NCBI GenBank assembly: GCA_963798325.1
Contig: CAWCSS010000009.1
Location: 248,001 to 312,000, forward strand
Origin: Solirubrobacter sp963798325
GTDB taxonomy: Bacteria; Actinomycetota; Thermoleophilia; Solirubrobacterales; Solirubrobacteraceae
Reading direction: 5' to 3'
DNA length: 64,000 nt
Shown: positions 42,377-52,689 of the stretch, piece after piece
How positions within the stretch are numbered: the stretch's first letter is position 1
Layout of the letters: every line of letters begins with the position of its first letter
Notes under the pieces: model-generated
The model's database searches: none
The model's input: only the letters and a program-made list of their open reading frames with translations
What the model was told of the DNA's origin: nothing
Made by a program: the position numbers and the translations under genes

Positions 42377-45300
42377 GCTCCCGCGCCAGCGCGAGGATCA
42401 GCAGCGCGATCCCCGGCCACCGCGACCCAGTGGGCGACGATCCCGTCGATCGCGTACTCCGGGTTGTAGCCGCCGCGGTTCTCGGGCCGGATCAGCACGT
42501 AGAGCACCGGCACGACGATCCCGAGCAGCGCGCCCGCCGGCGAGCGCGAGCGGCCGCGCGCCGATGCCGCGCCAGAGGATGAGGAACACGCCGAGCCAGA
42601 ACAGCGGCTCCCGCGCGCGGCGAACACGAACCCGAACGCGAGCGCGATCGGCACGGCGACGAGGGCGGCGCGGCGCGCGAGCGGCGCGCGGGCGTCCGGG
42701 CGCGGTCGCCGGGCGTCGGCGCGGCGCCGGCGGCCGTCCGCGCGGCGCGCTCGCCGCGCGGCTCGCGGCCCTCTCCGCGCGCGGCGACAGCACGAGCACG
42801 AACAGCACGAGCGCCGCGAGCAGCGAGACGATGTAGCCCGACGGCGACGAGACGGTTCGGGCGCGAACGTGATCGCGACGTCGCGGCAGCCGGCCGGGAC
42901 GTGCCAGGCGGTCGCCGAAGCCGCGCCGACCTCGGGCGCGCCGAGGTCGTGGCCGTCGCAGGGGCGCGGCGGCCGCGGTTGTAGCTCTCGGCGAGGATCA
43001 GCCGGGCGGGCGCGTCGAGTTGCAGGCGGATGCCGGTGCGGCCGCCGCTGCCGTTCGCTTCCCCGGCGCTGAGCACGCGGCCGGGCTCGGCGCGACGGGA
43101 CGCGGTTCCGGCGGAGCGCAGGCGCAGCAGGTACGGCGCCAGCGTCCGCCGCGGGCAGTGCGAGCCGGGTCTCGCCGGCCGGGAGGTCGACCGGCTCGCA
43201 GCCGCTGACGGGCAGCGGGCGGCCGGCGTCGAAGTCCTCGACCGTGCCGGTCGTCCGCAGGCGAAGCGGCTCGCCCGCCGACGGTTCCGTCGAGCACGCA
43301 CGCGTCCTCAGCGCGCCGGTGCGCGGGACGCTCGACCGGCGGCCCGACCGCCGCGGATCTCGGCGATCCCGACCGCGCGGCGCTGACGATCGGTGGCGTC
43401 CTCGCCAAAGGCGGCGCGCAGGATCTCGAGCCTGAACGCGCTCGCGCGGACCGGCGCCGGCAACCGGACCGTGCCGCCGGGCCCGACGTCGATCGGCGGC
43501 GAGTCGTTGAGCCGCACCTGCGGTCGGGTGGCGGACACCGGCGACCGGCTCGAGCGTGAGCGTGCTCACCGTCGTCGGGCGCGGCGTGGTCCAGGAGAGC
43601 CACGCCGTGCGGCCGTCCAGCCACGAGCCGATCCACGGCTGCGGCGTGCCGTCGAACGCGCTCGAGGCGCGGAAGCCCGGGCGGCCCTCGAAGCGCGCCC
43701 GAGGACTCCAACGCGCCGCGCACGCCGACCAGCGCGTCGAGCTCGGAGTCCTTCGCGTCCGGAGCGGCCGAGGCCCAGCCGTCGAGCGTCCAGGTGCGCG
43801 CCGCGGGCGGCGAGAACACGCGCTCCAGACCCGTTTCGCCGTCCAGGTGGTCGCGCACGAGCGCGTCCGAGGAGGGCCCCGGCCAGCGGGTCGCGGCGGA
43901 ACGGGTCATCGCCGGTGGTGCGCTGGAAGAGGTAGGTCAGGCCGGCGTCCGTCCCGCCGTGGAGCGCGCGCTCGGCCAGCACGGGCGGGCGCAGCGCCTC
44001 GCGCGCCGTCACGCCCGGGATGCGGATCTCGCGGATCCCGGCCGCGGTGCGCGGTCCGCCCACGTGGCGCGTCTCGAGCCGCACGCTGAGGCCGCTCACG
44101 TCGCGCAGCCCGAGCGCCAGCCGGTTCCAGCCTGGCTGCGAGGCGGTACCGGCGCCCGGCGATGTCGACCGCCCGCGCCTCGGCGCCGCGGTCGTCGTAG
44201 GGCAGCAGGTCGATGTGGTCGACGTCCCGGGGCGCGTCGAAGCGCACGTCGAGCACGTGCCGGTCGGCGGTCAGCGCGCGGTCGGCCTGCCACTGCGTCG
44301 CGGTGTCGCCGTCGAGCGCGGCGAACGGCCGCCGCTCCGGGAACTGCGGGTAGCCGGGCGAGCTCTCCGCGCGCACGCTCGCGATCCCGCTGTAGACCGC
44401 GACCGTCTGCGCGTCGCTGCCACGGTCCATGAACGGGTTGAGGACCGCGGCATCGACCGACGGCTCCTCGTCGGCGGCCAGCGTCATCCCGGCGTTCTGG
44501 GCCATCCGCGACGGCACGAGGACGCGCCGGCGGTTGGAGTCGGTGATGACGACCTCGGGCGCCGCGCGGATGGCCTCGGCGGAGAGGTCTCCGGCGTACG
44601 CGAGCGACGGGAGCGAGGGATCGAGCGCGGCGAGGGCCGCCACGCCCTCGGCGGAGCCGTCCACGACCGTCTGTGGCGCGGCCGGCTCGACTCGCACGAG
44701 GCTCGGCGCCCGCGGGCGGTCCCAGGCGCGGACCTGCGGGAGCGTGCGTGGCTCGCCGAGCGTGCCCGCGGCGCGCGCGCCCGTGCGAGTCGCCCCAGCC
44801 GGCGTCGGGCGGGCCCAGCTGGTCGAGCATGTCCGCCGCGTCGGCCGGGGTGGCGGCGCCGCTGCGGGTGCGGTCGTCGTCGGCGCCGGCGAGCACCGTG
44901 CGGGCGCTCATCAGGTCCAGCAGCGGGTCCAGTTGCCCCGGGAGCGCGCGGCGCTGCTCGACCAGGGCATCCGTCGTCCACAGCAGGTCGGTCGCGTGCA
45001 GGTCCGCGTAGCCGACGGCGTTGCGGGTCACGACCGGCTTGTCGGCGAGGCTCGGGAGGATCGGGTCGATCGTCCCGCCCCAGTCATAGAACGCGTACAG
45101 CTGGCCGGGCAGGACGACCGCGCGCCCGTCGCCGGCGTTCGCGTCGACGTGCTCGGCCGCCTGCTCCCACGCCGTCGGGATGCGCTTCCACAGCAACTGG
45201 TCGTCGAGCGCGCGCCCGCGGACCAGCGGCCAGCAGGCGACGCAGCGCGACGGCCACGACGAAGATCGCGCGGCGGCGCGGGCGCGGCCAGCCCCGCCAG

Positions 45301-46447
45301 GATCGCGACGCCCAGGGCGACCAGCGGCCCGGCCTTGTAGGTCGTGCGCAGGAACTGCACTGCGAAGAAGTGGTTGTACGTGAAGTTCGACGCCCTGCGG
45401 AGCGGCGTGCCCTCCGGGAAGCCGGCCGCCATGACGAGCAGACCGACCAGGACGAGCAGCAGCGCGAACGGCGCGGCGGGATGCCGGCGCGTCCAGGCGA
45501 AGCCCGGTCAGCGCGAAGCGCCGGCACGAGCAGCCCCGCGAGCACCACCGGCAGCGCGAACAGCAGCACGCCGCCGTCGCCGAAGTACGGTCGCAGCGTC
45601 ACCGCCGTAGCCGACGCCGAGGTAGGAGATCCAGTAGCCCATCAGCCGCAGCGACTCGGACAGGCTCGTGGTGCTCCAGATCGTCCCGGGCTGCTCGGTG
45701 AAGCGCAGGAAGTCGACGCCGTAGGCCGACTGGACGAGCAGCGGCACCACCCACCACGCCGAGGCGAGCGCCGTCGCGAGCACGGTTCGCCAGTCAGCGC
45801 CGCACAGCTCGCGCCAGCTCGCCCATCCGACCCAGCGCGCGTACAGCGCGAGCAGGAGCCGGCCCGAGCAGCACCCACGCGGTCACGGCCGCGTTCACGC
45901 CGCCGCCGGAGGCGGTGACGATCAGCGCGAACGCCGCCGGCCAGCGCCAGCCGGGCGTCGCGCAGCCCGCGCAGGACGCACACCAGCAGCCACGGCAGCG
46001 CGGCGTAGCCGAGCAGCGTGATCGAGGTCCGCGCGGTGAAGACGACGACGTACGGGTTCAGCAGCACGAGCAGCCCGGTCAGCACAGCGCGGGCCGTCGA
46101 GCTCCTCCATCAGCCGCACCGCGCCCCACGCCGCGAGCGAGAGCACCAGCGCCAGCCACAGCCGCTGCACGAGCCACGGCGCCGCGCCGAGCAGCATGCC
46201 CGAGCGCGAAGAACGGCCCCATCGGGAACAGGTAGCCGCCGTACTGGCCGCCCTGGACGTGCCCGAGGTCCCCCGTCGAGGACCACGCGCTCGCGACGTC
46301 GCCGAGGAACCCGACCGGATCGACGTGCAGATCGATCTTGGTGTCCGACGACGCCCAGCCGGGCCGCTGGAGCAGCGAGATGACCAGCGCGAGCGCCGCG
46401 AGCGCCACGTTGAGGGACCGTCCTCGGAGCACGAGGCGGGTGAGCAT
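42370..46447 (-). CDS. AftD-like (DUF3367) giant membrane glycosyltransferase, many frameshifts
   Basis: From ATG 46447 (MLTRLVLRGRSLNVALAAL) the N-terminus matches the DUF3367 pattern: SSDTKIDLHVDPVGFLGDV, GQYGGYLFPMGPFFALGH, VQRLWLALVLSLAAWGAVRL. The middle has many membrane helices; the C-terminal third contains discoidin-like (F5/8 type C) sugar-binding sequence, e.g. FAALDGDTATQWQADR and VLDVRFDAPRDVDHIDLLPYD. About 1360 codons, similar to mycobacterial AftD, a GT-C arabinofuranosyltransferase acting outside the membrane. At least a dozen shifts interrupt it. The divergent O-antigen-ligase-like gene starts 31 bases away. Confidence 0.8.
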
Positions 46448-46478
46448 AGGCGGCGGTCTGGATAAGGTCCGCGACCGC

Positions 46479-47789
46479 ATGCGCCGTCTCGCCGCCGCAG
46501 CGCTTCTGGCGCTTCCCGCGCTGTCGGCCTTCGGGCGCGGCGGGTATTTCGGCGTGACCCGCACGCGCGTGGCGATCCTGGCGACGCTGCTGCTGGCGGT
46601 GGCGGCGTTCGTGGGCCGGCGGCCGTCGCGCGACGGGTGGCTCGCGGTCGGCGGCCTCGCCGCCCTGACGGCCTGGACCGGCCTGAGCCTGCTGTGGGCG
46701 CCCGTCGACGGCCCCGCGTTCGCCGACTTCGAGCGCCTGATCCTCTACACGGCGGCGTTCGGAGCCGGCGTCGCGCTGTTCAACGGCATCGACTGGGTCG
46801 AGCCCGCCCTGCTGGCGACGATCGTCGCGACGGCGCTCTACGGCGTCTCCGAGCGCCTGCTGCCGTCCGTCTTCAGCCTCCAGGCACTCCCGGCCGCGGG
46901 CGATCGGCTCGCACAGCCGCTGACGTACTGGAACGGGCAGGGGGCGCTGGCGGCGATCGGGCTCGTGCTCGCCGCCGGGCTCGCGGCGCGCGGCCACCGG
47001 CTCGCCGCGGCGGCCGCGCCCGTGCTCGGCCTCGACCTCTATCTGACGCTCTCGCGCGGGGCGATCGGCGCCGGGCTCGCCGGCCTCGCGGTGCTCGTCG
47101 CGCTGCAGCCGACCAAGGCGACCCTGCGCGCGACGCTCACGGTCGGCGGGGGCGCGGCGCTTGCGGCCGTCGCCGCCCTGGCGCTCCCGGGCGTCCAGGA
47201 CGTCGCCGGCTCCAGCGGCCAGGGCGCGGCGATGATCGCGGTGCTCGTCGTGCTCTCCGCGGCGGCGTTCCTCGTGCACGGCGACGACGCGCCGCTGCCG
47301 AAGCTCCGGCCCCTGGCCACCGCGGCGGTGATCGCGCTGCTGGCGGGAACGGTGATCGCGGTCGCGGCCAGCGGCAGCCAGGGCCCCGCGAGCCGGACCG
47401 ACGCGGAGCGCCTGGTGTCGGTCCAGAGCAACCGCTACGCGTACTGGCGGGTGGCGGCCGAGGTGTTCGCCGATCACCCGCTCAACGGCGTCGGATCGGG
47501 CGCGTTCGCGGTCGAGTGGCTGCAGCGGCGCGAGATCGCCGAGGGGGTCCGCGACGCGCACAGCCTGTACCTCGAGACCGCGGCCGAGCTCGGGCTCGTC
47601 GGCCTGCTCGCGCTGGCCGCGTTCCTCGCCGGCATCGTGCTCGCGGCGCGCAGGGGCGAGCCCGCGATCATCGCCGCGCTGGTGGCGTTCGCCCTCCATG
47701 CGGGCCTCGACTGGGACTGGGAGCTGCCCGCCCTGTCTTTGACGGCCTTGCTTCTGGCGGCGAAACTGGTGTCGGAACGTGCCGCCTGA
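46479..47789 (+). CDS. O-antigen ligase / Wzy-type polymerase
   Basis: 436 residues, intact, about 11-12 membrane helices from ATG 46479 (MRRLAAAALLALPALSAFG). The conserved periplasmic-loop region NRYAYWRVAAEVFADHPLNG with GVGSGAF and the Wzy_C-type AHSLYLETAAELGLVGLLAL identify the family. It joins or transfers glycan repeat units on the outer face of the membrane. GATAAG just upstream could be a -10 element shared with the divergent gene. The acyltransferase gene overlaps its end by 11 bases. Confidence 0.88.
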   Translation: MRRLAAAALLALPALSAFGRGGYFGVTRTRVAILATLLLAVAAFVGRRPSRDGWLAVGGLAALTAWTGLSLLWAPVDGPAFADFERLILYTAAFGAGVALFNGIDWVEPALLATIVATALYGVSERLLPSVFSLQALPAAGDRLAQPLTYWNGQGALAAIGLVLAAGLAARGHRLAAAAAPVLGLDLYLTLSRGAIGAGLAGLAVLVALQPTKATLRATLTVGGGAALAAVAALALPGVQDVAGSSGQGAAMIAVLVVLSAAAFLVHGDDAPLPKLRPLATAAVIALLAGTVIAVAASGSQGPASRTDAERLVSVQSNRYAYWRVAAEVFADHPLNGVGSGAFAVEWLQRREIAEGVRDAHSLYLETAAELGLVGLLALAAFLAGIVLAARRGEPAIIAALVAFALHAGLDWDWELPALSLTALLLAAKLVSERAA

Positions 47790-48996
47790 CGTCGTCACCC
47801 CGCCGCCCGGCAACCCGCGCTTCCCGCTGCTGGACCCGCTGCGGGCGGTCGCGGCCCTCGCCGTCGTCGTCACCCACACCTCGCAGCTGGGCGGGTTCAA
47901 CAAGGAGCACGCCCTCGGCGCCTGGACGGTCCGGCTCGACAGCGGCGTCGCGATCTTCTTCGTGTTGAGCGCGTTCCTGCTCTACCGGCCGTTCGTGCGG
48001 GCGCGGCTGGACGCCCGCGACTCCCCGCGCGTGCTCGCCTACGCCCGCCGCCGCGCGCTGCGCATCCTGCCCGCGTACTGGGTCGCGGTGCTCGTGCTCG
48101 GGCTGCTCGACGCCCAGCACACGCCCGGGGTGTTCGGCGAGAAGTGGTGGGTGTACTGGAGCCTCTCCCAGAGCTGGAGCAAGGAGACGATCATCCAGGG
48201 CGTCGGCGTGGCCTGGAGCCTCTCGGTGGAGGTCGCGTTCTACGTCCTGCTGCCGGTCTACGCCGCGTTGATGGCGCGCTGGTTGCGACGGTTCGACCGC
48301 GATCGCCAGGCGCGGCTGGAGCTGCTGTTCCTCGTCGCCAGCGCCGTCGTCGCGGTGGCCGTGCGGGCGGCGGTGAAGGCGACGTGGCCGGAGTCGGTGT
48401 TCGGCAACCAGCTCCCCGGGACCTGGACCTGGTTCACCGGCGGGCTCGCGCTGGCCGTGGCGAGCGCCTGGCTGCAGCACCGGCCGCTGGCCGAGAAGCC
48501 GTGGCCGGCGCGCTTTGCCACCGAGCACCCGCTCGCCTGCTGGGGGCTGTCGTTCACCTGCCTGACGCTGGCGGCGTGGGCGGTCGGGCTGCCGCGGGAC
48601 CCGTTCGCGCACATCTCCGTCGCCAGCCTGCAGGCCCAGCACGTGCTCTACGCGCTCACGGCGTTCCTGCTGGTCGCGCCGATGGTCTTCCACGACGGAC
48701 GCCGCTCGCTCCCCGCGACGCTGCTCTCGACGCGCGCGCTGGCGTGGCTCGGGCTCGTCTCCTACGGGATCTTCCTCTACCACCAGCCGTTCGTGTTCGC
48801 GTTCCTGGACACGCGGCTGTGGCCACCGTTCGCGGGCATCGCGCTCTACACGGCGCTGGTGTTCGCGGCGGTGGTGGCCGTCGCGGCGGCCAGCTACTAC
48901 CTGGTCGAGCGGCCGCTGCTGCGCTTCAAGGAGCCGACCGGCGGCGCGAGAGCGCGCTCGCGCTCGCACGCCGTGGCCGCCAAGTCCGAGTCGTAG
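47779..48996 (+). CDS. Acyltransferase 3 family (OafA-like) membrane protein
   Basis: 405 residues from GTG 47779. LLDPLRAVAALAVVVTHTSQ holds the catalytic-type His of acyltransferase 3 enzymes; SGVAIFFVLSAFLLYRPFV and RRALRILPAYWVAVL follow in the usual order, then SLSVEVAFYVLLP. Ten membrane helices, no fused SGNH domain. It O-acylates sugars of the surface polysaccharide. Coupled to the polymerase gene by overlap; the last 100 bases overlap a convergent gene. Confidence 0.92.
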   Translation: MPPDVVTPPPGNPRFPLLDPLRAVAALAVVVTHTSQLGGFNKEHALGAWTVRLDSGVAIFFVLSAFLLYRPFVRARLDARDSPRVLAYARRRALRILPAYWVAVLVLGLLDAQHTPGVFGEKWWVYWSLSQSWSKETIIQGVGVAWSLSVEVAFYVLLPVYAALMARWLRRFDRDRQARLELLFLVASAVVAVAVRAAVKATWPESVFGNQLPGTWTWFTGGLALAVASAWLQHRPLAEKPWPARFATEHPLACWGLSFTCLTLAAWAVGLPRDPFAHISVASLQAQHVLYALTAFLLVAPMVFHDGRRSLPATLLSTRALAWLGLVSYGIFLYHQPFVFAFLDTRLWPPFAGIALYTALVFAAVVAVAAASYYLVERPLLRFKEPTGGARARSRSHAVAAKSES

Positions 48997-49316
48997 CGCT
49001 TCGCGACGCTGCACAGCAGCTGCCAGGCGCGGACGTTGCGCGGCTCGTCCTCGGTGACGGCGACGATCCGTGCTCCCGCCTGCTCGAACCTGCCCGCGCG
49101 AGCCTCGGCGATCGCCAGGTCGAGCTTGGGCGACGAGTCCGGGTTCCACCTGGTCGCCGTGGCCAGATCCCTGGTCGCGGCGGCCAGCCGCGCGGGGCTC
49201 GGATCGGAGAGGGCGGCGCCGGTGATCCGGTCGGCCGCGCGCGCTCCGCGCTCCTGGACGACGAGGAAGCCGGCGGCGGCGAGCGCGATCACGGCGATCA
49301 GGACCCGGGCGAGCAT
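48897..49316 (-). CDS. Membrane-anchored TPR-like small protein
   Basis: 139 residues. N-terminal membrane anchor MLARVLIAVIALAAAGFLVV, then two TPR-like helix pairs (LAAATRDLATATRWNPDSS, KLDLAIAEARAGRFEQAGARI, EPRNVRAWQLLCSVAKRYD). The C-terminal 33 codons lie antisense to the acyltransferase end. Similar short tetratricopeptide proteins accompany O-antigen ligase genes in actinobacteria; the role is unknown. Confidence 0.7.
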   Translation of the reverse strand: MLARVLIAVIALAAAGFLVVQERGARAADRITGAALSDPSPARLAAATRDLATATRWNPDSSPKLDLAIAEARAGRFEQAGARIVAVTEDEPRNVRAWQLLCSVAKRYDSDLAATACERERALAPPVGSLKRSSGRSTR

Positions 49317-49337
49317 TGGCTGTCAGTATCGCCGGTC

Positions 49338-49817
49338 ATGGGCGATCCCAACGTTCTCCAGCCGCAGTGGGAGCAAGGCACGCCGCCCGGACTCAAGGGC
49401 GCGCGCGTCGGCCTGCACGCGGGAGCGACCGAACTCGGCGCGACGGTCTACGAGCTCGACGCCGGGCACGCGGTCTCGCCGTATCACCTGCATCACGGCA
49501 ACGAGGAGCTGCTGATCGTGCTCTCCGGACGGGTGCGGCTGCGCACCCCGGACGGCGACCGCGAGCTCGAGCCGGGCGCCGTCGTCGCCTTTCCCCGCGG
49601 CCCGGACGGCGCCCACCGCGTGGCCGCCGGCGACGAGCCCGCCCGCGTCCTGCTGATCTCCACCATGCACTTCCCGGAGGTCGCCGAGCACCTCAGCACC
49701 GGCACGACGCTGACGATGACCGCGGCGGGCGCGGGCAAGGCCTTCCGCGCCGGCGGTGAGGTGCAGTTCATGGACGCCTACCTCGAGGCGATGGAGCGCG
49801 ACGCGAGCACGTCGTAG
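49338..49817 (+). CDS. Cupin-domain protein
   Basis: 159 residues from ATG 49338. Cupin motif 1 is SPYHLHHGNEELLIVLSGRV (three His and a Glu as metal ligands) and motif 2 runs through LEPGAVVAFPRGPDGAHRV. A single metal-binding beta barrel. Enzyme, sugar epimerase-like or sensor function cannot be distinguished. Its end overlaps the convergent gene by 40 bases. Confidence 0.88.
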   Translation: MGDPNVLQPQWEQGTPPGLKGARVGLHAGATELGATVYELDAGHAVSPYHLHHGNEELLIVLSGRVRLRTPDGDRELEPGAVVAFPRGPDGAHRVAAGDEPARVLLISTMHFPEVAEHLSTGTTLTMTAAGAGKAFRAGGEVQFMDAYLEAMERDASTS

Positions 49818-51218
49818 CGGCCGAAGCGTCCGCGCAGGACGTAGTGGGCGTCGATGTAGTCGTCGAGCGCGCGTCGACCCGCTGGGGCGCCCGCGGCGGT
49901 TGGGCTCGGGCCGCGCGGACTCGGGGTCCCGCCAGCGGATCACCACCCGCGGCTGGGCGCGTCGCAGCGCCGCGACGATGTTGCGCTGCTCCTCGGGCTT
50001 GGCCTGCAGGAGCACGTCACGCCGCAGCACGTTCGGGCGGTCGGTCAGGTAGTGCAGGAGCGGGTTCGAGAAGCTCACGAGATCCGAGCGCAGCGGCGCG
50101 ACGTAGATCGGCTCCCCGGGCGGGACGAGCCGCTGGACGAGCGCGATCACCTTCGGCAGCGCCTCGGCCTCCTCAGGCGGAACGCGCACCGCCCCGAACG
50201 GCTTGAGCTCCGGCGGCCTGAGCAGGGCCGCCGCGCGGTTCCCGGTACCGACGAGGATCAGGGTGGCCAGCAGCGCCGCACCGGCGAGCTTGGGCCGGAT
50301 GACCGCCGCGAGGCCGGCCGCGACGACCAGCAGCCCCTGCGCGTGCTCGAGATCGGCCCGCGAGACGAAGTAGATCGCCGCCCCCGCCCCGAGCACCACG
50401 AGCCCGAACGCCGTGCGCCGGATCGCCGCCAGCACGACCACGGCCAGCGCCCCGTACGGCGCCAGCCACGCCAGGAAGTCCTTGACGTCCCCACCCGGGA
50501 ACCCGTTCGGGAACGGGAGGCGCCAATACTCCCCGTCGCGCGTCGCCTGCACGACGAGTGCGTCCCAGACCGTGGCGGGGCCGGCCGCGACGATGAACGG
50601 CAGGTAGAGCGCGAGCCCGGCGAGCGCCGCGACGGCGAGCACGACGAGCGCGCCGGTGCGGCGGCCGTGCGCGCTGCGCCGCGGCGCGGTCGCGTCGCCG
50701 CCCGGCTGCGCGCGCGCATCCCAGACGATCGCCGCCGCGGCCGCGAGCGCCGCGAGCACGCCCACGTCCGGGCGCCAGAACGCGGCCAGCGCGGCCAGCA
50801 CGCCCGCGATCGCCGGCTTCCCCCGCGTCGCCGCGAAGACCGCGCCCAGGGAGAACGCCAGCGCCGGCGCCGTCGGGTTCGCGCTCGTCGGTTGCGCGGC
50901 GGTCACGGCCGCGGCGAGCCACGCCCAGATCGCCCAGCGCGGCCGGAGATCCCGCACCAGCGCCCAGATCAGCACGGCCGCCGAAGCGTCGGCGGCTACC
51001 CGCAGCACGCGCCAGGTGAGCAGCGAGTCGCCGAAGACGAGCACGAACAGCGGCTGTCCCGGCCCGTAGGCGTAGCCGAAGTCGCGCCACGGCCACTGTC
51101 CATCCCCCATCCGCGACGCGGCCTGCATCAGCAGGCCCTCGTCCAGCGGCCCGAGGTAGCGACGCGCCGTGAAGCCCGAGATGACCGCGGCCGCGAGCCA
51201 GAGCCAGACGGCCTTCAC
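49778..51218 (-). CDS. GT-C-like polytopic membrane protein, C-terminal frameshift
   Basis: About 480 residues, 10-11 membrane helices. After the first helix comes YLGPLDEGLLMQAASRMGDG, an acidic Asp-Glu in the first outer loop as in GT-C (GT39-type) transferases, then WPWRDFGYAYGPGQPL. A soluble C-terminal part (YVAPLRSDLVSFSNPLLHYL) follows, with a frame change near 49890 before DDYIDAHYVLRGRFGRYDVL. GTG 51218 overlaps the stop of the flippase gene. It probably uses a lipid-linked sugar donor. Confidence 0.7.
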
Positions 51219-52669
51219 GCCGGGGCGCCCAGGTAGCCGCGCAGCTCCGACAACAGTCCGCCCTCGAGCCGGCGGGTGGCGATCGCGAGCCCGCCCAACC
51301 ACAGCGCCAGCTCGAACAGCGCCTGCCACAGCGTCCGTTCGCCGCCCCAGAGCGCAAACCGCACGACCAGGACCGGCGCGGAGGCCAGCACGACCGGGAC
51401 CGCCGCCCGCACGGCCAACCCCGACAGGCGCACCGACCCGAGCAGGCGCCGCACGTAGACGGCGCGCACCGCCAGCACGCAGAACGTGCACAGGACCCGC
51501 CCGACCACGAACCCCCAGGAATCCCACAACAGCGCGCCGGGCACGGCCAGCAGCACGAATGACGCGCCGAAGACGACCGACTCGACCGCCTGCGGCCAGG
51601 ACTCGCCCCGTGCGCGGTAGAACGCGAACCAGCTGTAGCCCACCTGCTGCAGCGCCACGGCGACCGCGAGGCCGCCCAGCAGGACGATCGCGCCCCGCCA
51701 CTCCTCGCCCAGCACGAACACGATCAGATCGGCCCCGAAGAGCGCGAACCCCGCCCCGAACGGGAACGCCCACATCAGCGTCAGGCGGTTGGCCTTCTCG
51801 AACAGCTCGGCCAGCACGTCGCGCCGATCGCGCACGCGGACGATCGCCGGATAGATCGTCGTCGCGAGGATCTGGTCGGCGCGATCGGCGTACCGGGTCA
51901 ACGTCGCGGCCAGCGTGATCCAGCCCGCGGCCACGAGCCCGTCGCGCAGCCCGAACACCGCGATCTGCCCCTGGGCGACGATCAGCGCCACCAGCGACGT
52001 CACGAACACCGGCCAGGAGAAGCGCAGGTAGCGATGTGCCGCCTCGCGGTCGAAGCGCGGCCGCAGCGGGTAGGGCGAAGCGCGCCAGGCGGCCAGGATC
52101 GCCGCCAGGTTGCCCGCGAACGGGCCGATCACCAGCGCCCACACGCCCACGCCGGCCAGCAGCAGCGGAACGGTCACGATCACCGTCCCGAGCGGCACGA
52201 TCACCTGCAGCGACCGCAGCCGCAGGTAGTCCATGCGCTTGAAGAACACCCACTGCGGCGCCTGCAGCGCGAACGCCACCGGCAGGTACGAGACCGCCAG
52301 CGTGAGCCCGAGCAGGCGGGAGTCGTCGTAGGCCGCGGCCAGCACGGGCGCGAGGCACGCGACGGCCAGGGCGCCCAGCAGCCCGAGACCGAGCTCGACC
52401 GTCAGCGCCCGCTGGAACTCGGCCGCCTCGTCGTCGGCCTCGGTGGCGACGAACGCCTCGTCGATCCCGACCCGCCGCAGCGCCACGATCGTCATCGCCG
52501 TGGTCGTGACCACGCCGTAGAGACCGATCGCATCCGGCCCGAGCAGCGCGGTCGCCAGCAGCCCTTGGAGCAGCACCAGCGCCTCCGCCCCAGAGAGGAA
52601 AGCGGCATTGACAAGCCCACCGCGCGCCGTACGCGCGCGCAAGCTGCCCGGAACGCGTCGCGGCGCCAT
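51215..52669 (-). CDS. Wzx-type polysaccharide flippase
   Basis: 484 residues, intact. LVNAAFLSGAEALVLLQGLL and LGPDAIGLYGVVTTTAMTIV form the typical start, with 12-14 membrane helices; VALQQVGYSWFAFYRARGES occurs in the second half. It belongs to the oligosaccharide flippase / MATE-like group. It is coupled to the GT-C-like gene (GTGA overlap) and diverges from the GT4-GT2 pair 20 bases away. Confidence 0.9.
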   Translation of the reverse strand: MAPRRVPGSLRARTARGGLVNAAFLSGAEALVLLQGLLATALLGPDAIGLYGVVTTTAMTIVALRRVGIDEAFVATEADDEAAEFQRALTVELGLGLLGALAVACLAPVLAAAYDDSRLLGLTLAVSYLPVAFALQAPQWVFFKRMDYLRLRSLQVIVPLGTVIVTVPLLLAGVGVWALVIGPFAGNLAAILAAWRASPYPLRPRFDREAAHRYLRFSWPVFVTSLVALIVAQGQIAVFGLRDGLVAAGWITLAATLTRYADRADQILATTIYPAIVRVRDRRDVLAELFEKANRLTLMWAFPFGAGFALFGADLIVFVLGEEWRGAIVLLGGLAVAVALQQVGYSWFAFYRARGESWPQAVESVVFGASFVLLAVPGALLWDSWGFVVGRVLCTFCVLAVRAVYVRRLLGSVRLSGLAVRAAVPVVLASAPVLVVRFALWGGERTLWQALFELALWLGGLAIATRRLEGGLLSELRGYLGAPA

Positions 52670-52689
52670 GACGCGCGATGCTAGTGGCG

